Shown: in pieces, positions 41,141 through 47,791 of the stretch
Layout: every line of letters starts with the position of its first letter
Position numbering within the stretch: the stretch's first letter is position 1
DNA from: a virus
Length of the DNA stretch: 51,058 bases
IMG/VR virus record: IMGVR_UViG_3300025128_000059
Location: 1 to 51,058 of that record
Reading direction: 5' to 3' (one strand)
Notes under the pieces: model-generated
What the model saw: the letters and a program-made list of their open reading frames with translations, nothing else
Database searches by the model: none
What the model was told of the DNA's origin: nothing
Program-made: the position numbers and the translations under genes

Positions 41141-41522
41141 TTTTTTTCTCCGGCGATTTGAGGATAATTGTGCCTTTTGGGTACACTCGAATCTTCGCTT
41201 TAGTCGCAACACCTAAGTTTGTTTCGGGCATTATTTTTGCATAAGGCGCAAAGGAGTATGAATATGACCTTGGAGCTAGATTTGCAAAACCAGTATTGTT
41301 TGGATTTTTAATCTTAGCCATTTGTGCATACGCATGATTGGGCCTTTGCATTTTCTGCGCTTTAGGGGCAACGCCAACATTCATACAGATTTCTTTTGGC
41401 TTTAACCTTGGAAGGTCTTTGTTTAAAGATTCTCTATGTATGAGCATGCCGATTATAAGCAAGCAAGCAATCAGGAGAGTTATAGCCATTAAAGCTATAA
41501 AGCCCTTACATTCGTTCCACAT
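41127..41522 (-). CDS. Single-pass membrane protein with extracytoplasmic domain
   Basis: 131 aa from ATG 41522, preceded by GAGGGAG. Residues 8-29 are hydrophobic (F-I-A-L-M-A-I-T-L-L-I-A-C-L-L-I-I-G-M-L-I), then a soluble domain rich in Asn, Pro, Ala and Lys. With the overlapping 74-aa coiled-coil gene it may form a spanin-like pair. There is no lipobox. An alternative is a membrane anchor unrelated to lysis. Confidence 0.65.
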   Translation of the reverse strand: MWNECKGFIALMAITLLIACLLIIGMLIHRESLNKDLPRLKPKEICMNVGVAPKAQKMQRPNHAYAQMAKIKNPNNTGFANLAPRSYSYSFAPYAKIMPETNLGVATKAKIRVYPKGTIILKSPEKKNESP

Positions 41523-41548
41523 GATTTTTCTCCCTCTTGTAAAACAAA

Positions 41549-41716
41549 TTAATTTTTTGCGTCTTTTGCAAACAACAAGCCCCATGCGGCGGTTAGTGCT
41601 GCAATCGTTGTGGGCCAATCAGGCGATTCGCCTTCAATAATTGCTCTTCCCGCTGCGAGACAGGCGATGCCTGCGGTACAAATACCCGCAACAGTAGTTC
41701 GCCAATTGCTTTTCAT
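41549..41716 (-). CDS. Holin-like small membrane protein
   Basis: 55 aa. M-K-S-N-W-R-T-T-V-A-G-I starts a first hydrophobic helix, a short loop carries E-G-E-S-P-D-W-P, then a second hydrophobic segment ends G-L-L-F-A-K-D-A-K. N-W-x-T-T-x-A-G at the start and L-L-F-A-K-D at the end are a very common pattern in phage holin-like proteins. AAGGAG lies 6 bases before the ATG. Two membrane segments and a charged tail fit a class II holin. It would release cytoplasmic lysis enzymes. Confidence 0.75.
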   Translation of the reverse strand: MKSNWRTTVAGICTAGIACLAAGRAIIEGESPDWPTTIAALTAAWGLLFAKDAKN

Positions 41717-41732
41717 ATTAAACTCCTTTACT

Positions 41733-42041
41733 TTACTGTAAATACTTGTAAATGTTTTCTACGTCCCTGTTAAACTTAAAATTCCTTTTCTCTAGCATCC
41801 AAGATATAATCAAGGAAACAATTATTTTTATTATGATAGCATAGATAACTGGAAATGATTTCTGAACCTTCTTTTTTATCATTCTTTCTGCCCAAACTCT
41901 TTCTCCGGCAGACGCGCTCAGGCTGTACCAATGAGTAACGCAGTGATAGATTGTTGCGTTTGTTATAGAAGGGAACCTCCTGGCAAGCCAGGGGCCTTTT
42001 GTAGATGCTTCCAGTTGTAGACCGGCTATCGTCTTTGCCAT
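41733..42041 (-). CDS. Membrane-tethered hypothetical protein
   Basis: 102 aa. A hydrophobic helix at about 62-83 (F-P-V-I-Y-A-I-I-I-K-I-I-V-S-L-I-I-S-W) divides an N-terminal soluble part from a basic C-tail. The segment A-T-I-Y-H-C-V-T-H-W-Y...G-E-R-V-W-A-E-R-M faintly recalls the C-terminal half of DUF1353, a phage family often near lysis genes; this is a weak match and the N-terminal half is missing. A second minus frame (41776-42099) overlaps it. This frame has the more protein-like composition. Confidence 0.5.
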   Translation of the reverse strand: MAKTIAGLQLEASTKGPWLARRFPSITNATIYHCVTHWYSLSASAGERVWAERMIKKKVQKSFPVIYAIIIKIIVSLIISWMLEKRNFKFNRDVENIYKYLQ

Positions 42042-42095
42042 CTTCTAAACAACCTTCTTCTTGGAGCCGACCGGCTCGTTGTGTTGGTTTTATGG

Positions 42096-42308
42096 TCATT
42101 TTCTTCCTGGCCCACTTGGGGGGCAGGGTTTTCTTGGTCGGGAAAAGTTATCCGTAGTTGGCTCTTTTGGCTCAACTACGACCTCCTTTTCAATTTTTTT
42201 TGGTGAAATAACTGGTATACATACTTTTTGAGCCTCGACACTTCTATCTTCGTTGGAAGATAAAGCAAGGCCAAGAATTATAATTCCAGCTAAGTTAATG
42301 GTTTTCAT
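42096..42308 (-). CDS. Small exported protein with Pro/Lys-rich tail
   Basis: 70 aa. M-K-T-I-N-L-A-G-I-I-I-L-G-L-A-L-S-S looks like a signal peptide or membrane anchor. The rest is charged and Pro-rich (P-K-K-I-E-K-E-V-V-V-E-P-K-E-P) with two cysteines. It is the first gene of the holin operon after a late-type promoter. It may be an envelope-spanning peptide. Function not recognised. Confidence 0.62.
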   Translation of the reverse strand: MKTINLAGIIILGLALSSNEDRSVEAQKVCIPVISPKKIEKEVVVEPKEPTTDNFSRPRKPCPPSGPGRK

Positions 42309-42347
42309 ATTAAATAACCAAAAAATAAATTTATGTTGTCTTTAATT

Positions 42348-42355
42348 TATACACC
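42348..42355 (-). promoter_or_regulatory. GGTGTATA late-type promoter motif
   Basis: Minus-strand GGTGTATA (then AATT), preceded by AATT, 40 bases before the first gene of the holin operon. No TTGACA-like -35. It lies in the 62-base gap after the papain-like gene. Confidence 0.65.
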
Positions 42356-42370
42356 AATTTTTATATATTT

Positions 42371-43174
42371 TTAAGCCTTATGTGGATATGAAATGGTGAC
42401 TCTTGGTGCAACGGCATCGTCTGGAGTACCCTTATCCTCTGTAAGTATTGCGTATCCATCCTTGCCATAGCTCATGCCCCATGAGTTTCTTATTCTAATT
42501 CCGTATTTATTATTACCAAAAGAGATTGGGTCAATGGCAGAAACCTCATGTCTCCACCAGTTATATCCAACGGCAACAGGTATTCTAAGCAGAAGGCATG
42601 TCATGGTTTGTTCAAAGTCTCTAGTTTGCAAATCATACCATTCTGTAACTATATAATTTTTTGCTATTTCTAGATTTTCTTCTGTGTAGTAGTCCTTGTC
42701 TATTGCGTTTGCGGGCCAGTGTTTGCTAGGAACAACTCCGTGTTTAGTTATGTATCTTAACGCCTGTGTTCCCCACCCGCCTCTATTTTTGTAATCTTTT
42801 ATTGGGGCCGCAACGCTCGATGGAGATAGATATTCTATTCCAAGACCCATGCAAAGCCTTACAACCTGTAAACAATATACAGGTCCGTTTGCCCAACAAT
42901 AATTTGTTCCGTTCTGATTGAAACACTTCAGTCCAGCAGCATAAGAAACGTCCGACAGTCTAGACTTTGTTTTTTCCATTTCCTCTATTCTGTCAGACCA
43001 TTCATCTCTGGGTATTACTGGTATATCAAACCCCTTAGCAAACCCTCCTATTGGGTCTTCGTTTAAATCTCTTGACTCTAATCCGCTAGACATTCCGTCT
43101 GGTAGACCGCACGCAGCTTCCCTTCCAGTTTTAATTATAGGTTCACCATCAAAAATTTGAGATTGGAAGGTCAT
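42371..43174 (-). CDS. Papain-like (C1) cysteine protease, copy 2
   Basis: 267 aa. Catalytic residues by spacing: Q87 (oxyanion), C93 (N-Y-C-W-A), H209 (W-W-R-H-E) and N230 (I-R-N-S-W-G), as in papain. G-G-W-G-T-Q-A-L and Y-G-I-R-I-R-N-S-W-G-x-x-Y-G-x-D-G-Y are family blocks. There is no signal peptide and no long pro-domain; the N-terminal 85 residues contain R-D-E-W-S-D-R-I-E-E-M-E-K, shared with the 43.6-kb copy. It is probably cytoplasmic until the holin acts, or packaged. It follows a thioredoxin-like gene by ATGA overlap. Confidence 0.88.
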   Translation of the reverse strand: MTFQSQIFDGEPIIKTGREAACGLPDGMSSGLESRDLNEDPIGGFAKGFDIPVIPRDEWSDRIEEMEKTKSRLSDVSYAAGLKCFNQNGTNYCWANGPVYCLQVVRLCMGLGIEYLSPSSVAAPIKDYKNRGGWGTQALRYITKHGVVPSKHWPANAIDKDYYTEENLEIAKNYIVTEWYDLQTRDFEQTMTCLLLRIPVAVGYNWWRHEVSAIDPISFGNNKYGIRIRNSWGMSYGKDGYAILTEDKGTPDDAVAPRVTISYPHKA

Positions 43175-43557
43175 TGTTTTATCTGCTCCATAAGCTGTTC
43201 AAGATTTTGAGGTAAGGGAATTGACTTTCCTTCGCTTGCATTAGAAAATATTAGCCAGGGCAGAGAGCCTCTTTGTTTAGATAAAGATTGTTTTACCCAT
43301 TCTTTTTCATTGCTAACATCAGTGTCTGGGTCTAAAACCCTCCATTGGCCCTTTTGTTCAGATACATAATCTCTCCACACCTGAGATGTTATTGCTGAAA
43401 GCTGTTCTGGAGCAAGGGATTGGCGCGACTCTGTTTCCTCTATGATTACAACGGTATATCTATCTACGTCTATTGGTGCCTTGGACTTTATTTTCCCATC
43501 AGAGAAAACAAAAAACAAAAGCATAATAGCTATGATAGAATTAAAAAAATTATTCAT
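43171..43557 (-). CDS. Membrane-anchored thioredoxin-like protein without CxxC, copy 2
   Basis: 128 aa. A hydrophobic N-terminus (about 5-18, I-I-A-I-M-L-L-F-F-V-F) is a signal anchor. The rest has a thioredoxin-like order: V-V-I-I-E-E-T-E, helix, Q-W-R-V-L-D-P-D, helix, L-P-W-L-I-F-S, where the Pro matches the cis-Pro loop. There is no CxxC, so it is not a redox enzyme. It is coupled by ATGA to a papain-like protease, as is its 44.4-kb paralogue, so a partner or inhibitor role is likely. Confidence 0.7.
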   Translation of the reverse strand: MNNFFNSIIAIMLLFFVFSDGKIKSKAPIDVDRYTVVIIEETESRQSLAPEQLSAITSQVWRDYVSEQKGQWRVLDPDTDVSNEKEWVKQSLSKQRGSLPWLIFSNASEGKSIPLPQNLEQLMEQIKQ

Positions 43558-43558
43558 T

Positions 43559-44374
43559 TTAATTCTCGGCTGGTTTGGTTGGGTTGTGTGGCATAGTTGT
43601 GCTTCTAATTACATATCCTCCACCCCACAGTCTTTCGCTATCATATCTAAATACGTTATAGCTGTCCTTATATCTGGAGTAATAACGACCATCGTCTTTC
43701 ACCAAATTCATATGTGGGATTGAGTGGCCGTTTCGGCCATTTACCACACATAAACCGTGTAATAAACAACTGGCGTGAGCCTCTTCGTTTGGCACAGTAT
43801 AAACCTCTAATGCTCTAAAATGTTTTGCTGTTTCTTTCCAGCCGTTAGGTAGGTTACTTGGGGTAATCCATCCGCTAGTAGGCCACCAGTCCTCGGTTCT
43901 TCCAGACGTTTGATGTAGCGTATGCTTAAATTTATCTTTCTGGCTATTGTTCCCTGCTGGTCCGTCATGGTCAGGAATCATTCCATTCTCTATCATCTCA
44001 TACATAGAATCAATTACCATAGACCCTCCCCATCTTCTTCCACCAGTTATTCTGGTATATAAGGCAAGAGGGCTAAACCATACATCATGTTCCAAGCCGC
44101 CCAACTGTCTGTTGTATGCTGTCATAAACGCTTGTTGTGCTGCGTGGCAGACGCATTCATGGCTGTTTGCTTGATTTGTGAATCGACCGCTAAAGAAATC
44201 GGCGCTACTCTTATGTTTCTCATGTTCACGAATTCGGTCATCCCATTCTGACCTCTCTATGTAAAACTCACTAGGAAGTCTTTTTGCGCCTGCGTACAAC
44301 AGGTCTTCTTCTTTTATGTCAGCGGATAATCCATCGAATTCAAATTCTACATCTATTAGCTTAGAGTCTATCAT
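43559..44374 (-). CDS. Papain-like (C1) cysteine protease, copy 1
   Basis: 271 aa. Q68 and C74 (H-E-C-V-C-H-A) match the oxyanion Gln and nucleophile of the other copy in spacing. H217 or H221 (N-G-H-S-I-P-H) and N240 (D-S-Y-N) supply the rest of the triad. R-S-E-W-D-D-R-I-R-E-H-E-K-H-K-S aligns with the same block in copy 2. The CVC in place of CWA and the loss of the NSWG block make it more diverged, so it may have changed specificity. No signal peptide. Confidence 0.78.
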   Translation of the reverse strand: MIDSKLIDVEFEFDGLSADIKEEDLLYAGAKRLPSEFYIERSEWDDRIREHEKHKSSADFFSGRFTNQANSHECVCHAAQQAFMTAYNRQLGGLEHDVWFSPLALYTRITGGRRWGGSMVIDSMYEMIENGMIPDHDGPAGNNSQKDKFKHTLHQTSGRTEDWWPTSGWITPSNLPNGWKETAKHFRALEVYTVPNEEAHASCLLHGLCVVNGRNGHSIPHMNLVKDDGRYYSRYKDSYNVFRYDSERLWGGGYVIRSTTMPHNPTKPAEN

Positions 44375-44742
44375 TTTACTGCCTCTATAATTTCTGATTC
44401 GGTTTTTGGTAAATCCTGAACCTTAATTACATTTCCTTTAGACAGAACAACCAAAGCGGGAAGTCCGTTCTTTGTAGCTTCGTCGATAGCATTTTTCAAA
44501 TACTCTGGAACTTGACCTGTTCCTGTGACTACATCTTTATCGAAAATTCTGGTTTGAAGCCCATCTGCTTGCAAGCCACCTAAAGCCCCTGTAACGTATG
44601 GAGGTGGTATAGTTTCCGAAGACTCATAAACAACACATACGGTGTCTGCCTTAGAAAAAGAATCAATATTTAACTTCCAGTCACCCTCAAGTAAAACTAG
44701 AAGAAGTAATATGACACAGACTGTATTTACTACGTTCTTCAT
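44371..44742 (-). CDS. Membrane-anchored thioredoxin-like protein without CxxC, copy 1
   Basis: 123 aa. An N-terminal hydrophobic anchor (T-V-C-V-I-L-L-L-L-V-L-L) is followed by V-C-V-V-Y-E-S-S-E-T, a long helical region, R-I-F-D-K-D-V-V and L-P-A-L-V-V-L-S-K-G-N. It lacks CxxC. It overlaps the papain-like gene by ATGA. It is the paralogue of the 43.2-kb gene, so a two-gene unit was duplicated. Function unknown. Confidence 0.7.
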   Translation of the reverse strand: MKNVVNTVCVILLLLVLLEGDWKLNIDSFSKADTVCVVYESSETIPPPYVTGALGGLQADGLQTRIFDKDVVTGTGQVPEYLKNAIDEATKNGLPALVVLSKGNVIKVQDLPKTESEIIEAVK

Positions 44743-44743
44743 A

Positions 44744-45094
44744 TTATACTCCGTCTAAAAGTTTTGCGTCTGGATGTTCTGATTCAAGAGAAGGCTTGAG
44801 AGGAGTGGTTGCGCTGACTGTGAGCTTGCCAACCTCGGCCAGTGTCAGGCTATCCATCTTTTCTCTTTCAACTCCGCAAACAGCAAGATAGTCTTGAAGT
44901 TGAATTAAGCAATCGTATAAATCTTTTCTGTCGTCAGGGCTTGCACTCTTAGACTTTGACTTAAAGCTAAAGAAGCTAAGAAACCCTGGAATCCATCGCC
45001 ATAAAAAAGACAAACTCTCCCTGTTATTAAAAACAAGAAGGGCCACAACAGCGATGATAACTAGTGTTTTGTTTTGTGTAATAAAATCAATCAT
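44744..45094 (-). CDS. Single-pass membrane protein
   Basis: 116 aa. A hydrophobic helix at about 9-23 (L-V-I-I-A-V-V-A-L-L-V-F) and a second semi-hydrophobic stretch (F-L-W-R-W-I-P-G-F-L-S-F-F) precede a Ser/Lys-rich linker and a soluble domain of about 60 residues with two cysteines. It starts in an ATGA overlap with the 56-aa gene. Not recognised. It is in the same operon as the thioredoxin-like/papain-like units. Confidence 0.65.
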   Translation of the reverse strand: MIDFITQNKTLVIIAVVALLVFNNRESLSFLWRWIPGFLSFFSFKSKSKSASPDDRKDLYDCLIQLQDYLAVCGVEREKMDSLTLAEVGKLTVSATTPLKPSLESEHPDAKLLDGV

Positions 45095-45261
45095 TTTTCT
45101 TTTATCCTAATGTCAAATGTTAGAGGCCAGAGTTTAACTAACTTAAAACGAATACCATTTGAATCAATCTTGTCGGTTAGTGTATTGAGTTTAGAAATTA
45201 GTTCTCTAGCGTTTTTAATTGTTGAAAATAAACGTCTTTCTTCGTCTCTGTTGATAGGCAT
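45091..45261 (-). CDS. Small hypothetical protein
   Basis: 56 aa. GGAG lies 8 bases before its ATG, and its TGA overlaps the next start (ATGA). It is helical in the first half (E-E-R-R-L-F-S-T-I-K-N-A-R-E-L-I) and beta-like at the end (I-R-F-K-L-V-K-L-W-P-L-T-F-D-I-R). It is the first gene of the protease operon. Function unknown. Confidence 0.68.
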   Translation of the reverse strand: MPINRDEERRLFSTIKNARELISKLNTLTDKIDSNGIRFKLVKLWPLTFDIRIKEK

Positions 45262-45273
45262 CTTTTCTCCTTA

Positions 45274-45840
45274 CTATACACCATTAAGTATCTTGCCATA
45301 TAAAGAATGGAGGTCGAAGAAAACCCATCTATCGTGGTGATTAAGTGTCTTTATGCTGCGTTCGGAACACTGGTTTACATCACCTAAATAATCTATAATC
45401 TGGTCCCAGGTTTCAAAAATCATATTGTGAGATGAACCTAGCATGCCCAATAGCCAGTCTGGAGTGTGGGATTTGCCCTGCTTCATCCTGACTATTATGG
45501 GCTTTTTCTGTCTGTTTGCGGTAACTACTTCTTCGTAGGTTCCGCAAGCATGAACGTCTAGGTCTATATTTGCTATGATAAAATCAGATATGTCAACCAT
45601 TCTAAGGTCAACATTCCTAATCTCTTTCATTTCCTCAATAGCCGTGTTGTAGGCTCCGGCAGACTTATACTTTTGGCGTCTATTTCTAGCGTCTTCGCTT
45701 TCATCGGCAATAGGTATAGCTTTATTGCATGGGTTAAAAACAACCACACCTAATTTATTTAGCTCAGGCTCTAGACGCTCTCTCCATTCAACGCCACCGT
45801 CTTCAACTCTATCCATCGCTCCGACTAGATAGGTTCTCAT
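45274..45840 (-). CDS. Nucleoside 2-deoxyribosyltransferase-like protein
   Basis: 188 aa from ATG 45840. R-T-Y-L-V-G-A-M-D...G-G-V-E-W-R and V-V-F-N-P are the N-terminal blocks of the nucleoside deoxyribosyltransferase-like family; D-I-S-D-F-I-I-A-N-I-D and G-T-Y-E-E-V follow, with the Glu of G-T-x-x-E as the probable nucleophile. It could exchange or cleave nucleoside bases in salvage. ATG 45858 is less likely because the promoter start point falls on it. It forms a one-gene unit behind its own promoter. Confidence 0.75.
   Translation of the reverse strand: MRTYLVGAMDRVEDGGVEWRERLEPELNKLGVVVFNPCNKAIPIADESEDARNRRQKYKSAGAYNTAIEEMKEIRNVDLRMVDISDFIIANIDLDVHACGTYEEVVTANRQKKPIIVRMKQGKSHTPDWLLGMLGSSHNMIFETWDQIIDYLGDVNQCSERSIKTLNHHDRWVFFDLHSLYGKILNGV
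45275..45282 (-). promoter_or_regulatory. GGTGTATA late-type motif on a stop codon
   Basis: Minus-strand GGTGTATA (then GT) formed by the last Gly-Val codons and TAG stop of the deoxyribosyltransferase-like gene. It is only 14 bases from the next ATG, so a start here would cut into the ribosome-binding site. It is the weakest member of the set. Confidence 0.4.
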
Positions 45841-45863
45841 TCCAAATAGTCTGTTCATATATT

Positions 45864-45891
45864 ATGATAGCACGATACGATTGTTTGTAAA
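45864..45891 (-). promoter_or_regulatory. Sigma-70-type promoter, TTTACA-16-TATCAT
   Basis: Minus strand: TTTACA at 45891-45886, a 16-base spacer, TATCAT at 45869-45864, each one mismatch from consensus. It lies in a 34-base gap directly before the deoxyribosyltransferase-like gene; the expected start near 45857 gives a leader of about 17 bases before ATG 45840. Confidence 0.6.
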
Positions 45892-45892
45892 C

Positions 45893-46552
45893 CTATAGAT
45901 AGTCATAACAATTTAAGGCTGGAAGTAGCCTGCTAATCTTATCTGTATATTTATACATTAGTGGCTGTAATATATAATCTAATATCTCTCTATAATCGAA
46001 AGGGTATTGAGGACCGTTGTAATTCACATTATAATTATGTTTTGCATATTGTGCGGGATATTCTTTTAAAAGTTTTAAGTTATCATCCATTTTTTTGATT
46101 AACGAACCATACCATTCTTTAGTTAGAGGGGTTTGTCTTTTGCATAGAAATCCAGAGTCAGCGCAATAGAGAATGTTCCTTTCCTCCAATTCTTGTACGC
46201 TAAACCCAGTAAACAGAGTGCTATTTTGATGTGGTGAGCCAACGAACCATAGGTTTTCGTTTGAATTCATTTCTTCAAGATATGTTGACCAGTCTTCGCT
46301 AGGCGGTTTTATGTCTGCATAAGCCCCTCCGTAAAAGTGCATTAAATAGCAACGCATATAATCAGCTTGGTGGACATGAGATAAACTCGAAAAACCTTCG
46401 TGCAGAGGCTCGGTTATATAATCAGATAAATTTTGGTTATTTATCAGAACCGAATTTATATTCATCTTCATCAGCTCTGATATGCTTTTTTTTCTTCTTT
46501 CGCTAAGAGCTTTGTCGCTTGACATCCATATTAAATAAAGCGTATTATTCAT
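45893..46552 (-). CDS. GT32-like glycosyltransferase (DXD sugar-binding type)
   Basis: 219 aa. The start L-Y-L-I-W and the block Q-A-D-Y-M-R-C-Y-L-M-H-F-Y-G-G-A-Y-A-D-I-K match the GT32/capsular-type DXD family (DxxRxxxLxxxGGxYxDxD), with D-I-K instead of DxD. It probably transfers a sugar from a nucleotide donor. It overlaps the FkbM gene by ATGA. With sulfotransferase and FkbM it forms a compact modification cluster. Confidence 0.78.
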   Translation of the reverse strand: MNNTLYLIWMSSDKALSERRKKSISELMKMNINSVLINNQNLSDYITEPLHEGFSSLSHVHQADYMRCYLMHFYGGAYADIKPPSEDWSTYLEEMNSNENLWFVGSPHQNSTLFTGFSVQELEERNILYCADSGFLCKRQTPLTKEWYGSLIKKMDDNLKLLKEYPAQYAKHNYNVNYNGPQYPFDYREILDYILQPLMYKYTDKISRLLPALNCYDYL

Positions 46553-47178
46553 TCATCTTCATTAAGAGTTAGAAGGTAGTCGTTTCCGTTTACAATATAA
46601 TTATCATGATTGACATATTCCAGTTCATAACCAATTTCTGTAAATGAAGATATAATTGAATTGCAGTCATCAGTTAAAATAACCCTGCCCTCGAACTGTA
46701 TCCATTCTGGTTTTATAAATTCTGGATTATCTTCTATGTGCGCTCGTATACCTTGAAGTATATCGAAGTCATATCCTTCTGAGTCTATCTTTATTGCTTC
46801 GCATCCAGAAACATTATACCTATGGAACAAAGCCGCAATACTTATTATGTTAATCTTTCTGCTTTTGACTATAGAAGCGTATGTGTTTAGCTGTTCGTGC
46901 ATGAATCCTACAGAATTGCAACCCTTAAGCCAAACAGGCAGACCTATTCTATCTATTTCCTCCTCTGGTATAAAATATAATTTCAGTTCTTCTTCTGGTC
47001 CACCACCTCTTACCGCACAGCAAACCTTCGTAACATTTTTCTTTTCGGGGAGTTGATTTAGATATTCTTCTACAGGCTCTATGGACAATCCCACGCTGTC
47101 TTCTGGGCAGTCTTCAATTATTGTGTTGAAGTTTGCGGTTCCAATTTCTATAAAATCGTAAAAAACTTTATTCTTCAT
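46549..47178 (-). CDS. FkbM-family methyltransferase
   Basis: 209 aa. I-E-I-G-T-A-N-F-N-T (motif I, usually DxGAxxG), S-I-E-P-V and I-K-I-D-S-E-G-Y-D-F-D-I-L are the FkbM core. These enzymes O-methylate sugars or small molecules. It overlaps the sulfotransferase gene by 11 bases and the GT32-like gene by ATGA. The substrate is probably the same glycan. Confidence 0.82.
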   Translation of the reverse strand: MKNKVFYDFIEIGTANFNTIIEDCPEDSVGLSIEPVEEYLNQLPEKKNVTKVCCAVRGGGPEEELKLYFIPEEEIDRIGLPVWLKGCNSVGFMHEQLNTYASIVKSRKINIISIAALFHRYNVSGCEAIKIDSEGYDFDILQGIRAHIEDNPEFIKPEWIQFEGRVILTDDCNSIISSFTEIGYELEYVNHDNYIVNGNDYLLTLNEDE

Positions 47179-47791
47179 GGGTGAAAACTTTTTGTGGGTG
47201 ATTGTAACTGCCGAATTTATATCCTAATAATTGTACATCGTCAGAATACTTGTCTGCAACTGCATCCATGCTCTCTTTGTCGTAATACTCTGAATAATGC
47301 TTGTGGGTTGTTTCGTTTTTCCTTTTTAGGGTGGTAGGCTGAAGACCTATATTTTTGCACAAGCCGTCGAAGTGAGATTGAAGTTTCTCGAATCTTCCAA
47401 CGAAATCAACCTGACTGTCTATCCAGTATGTTTGCGGTCTGAAATGAAGGCTGTCAATAGAACCATTCATAGCAAAGTCTTTGAATGACTTAAATGGTTT
47501 TATTTGTTCTTCATACTCATCGTTTTGTTTTTCAGACAAGTAAACGTAAGAGCTAACGAATCTATCCCACGGATTCCTGATAAACGCAAAAGAAAAATCT
47601 ACTGCTGCGGGCCAATTTTCTTCCCTAACGGACGGTTCGGACGCCCTGGAATGATAGGTTCCATAGGTTCCTCGTATCTGCCATTCTGTAGACCTTTCTT
47701 CTGGTAGTCCTAGCGAACGAATAGACTCGTTTAAAGCATCTAGTATAGATACGCCAGCGGTTTTTGGAACGTGTATGAATCTTAGTATCAT
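47168..47791 (-). CDS. Sulfotransferase family 2-like, PAPS-dependent
   Basis: 207 aa. F-I-H-V-P-K-T-A-G near residues 5-13 is the 5'-phosphosulfate-binding loop, and F-A-F-I-R-N-P-W-D-R-F-V-S-S-Y is the 3'-phosphate-binding block. The family includes carbohydrate sulfotransferases. Substrate unknown; its neighbours suggest a glycan. A TAATG overlap couples it to mazG upstream. Sulfation by a phage is unusual. Confidence 0.85.
   Translation of the reverse strand: MILRFIHVPKTAGVSILDALNESIRSLGLPEERSTEWQIRGTYGTYHSRASEPSVREENWPAAVDFSFAFIRNPWDRFVSSYVYLSEKQNDEYEEQIKPFKSFKDFAMNGSIDSLHFRPQTYWIDSQVDFVGRFEKLQSHFDGLCKNIGLQPTTLKRKNETTHKHYSEYYDKESMDAVADKYSDDVQLLGYKFGSYNHPQKVFTHEE

Noticed and set aside
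41776-42099. A 107-codon minus frame starting in an ATGA overlap with the 70-aa gene
   Set aside because: Its product is rich in R, S, N and K with no fold-like pattern, while the overlapping frame (41733-42041) has a clear membrane helix and natural composition. The ATGA junction is suggestive, so a frameshift relation between the two is not excluded.
45840-45858. Upstream ATG at 45858 for the deoxyribosyltransferase-like gene
   Set aside because: The predicted transcription start falls on or after it, and ATG 45840 begins the conserved R-T-Y-L-V-G block with a short leader.
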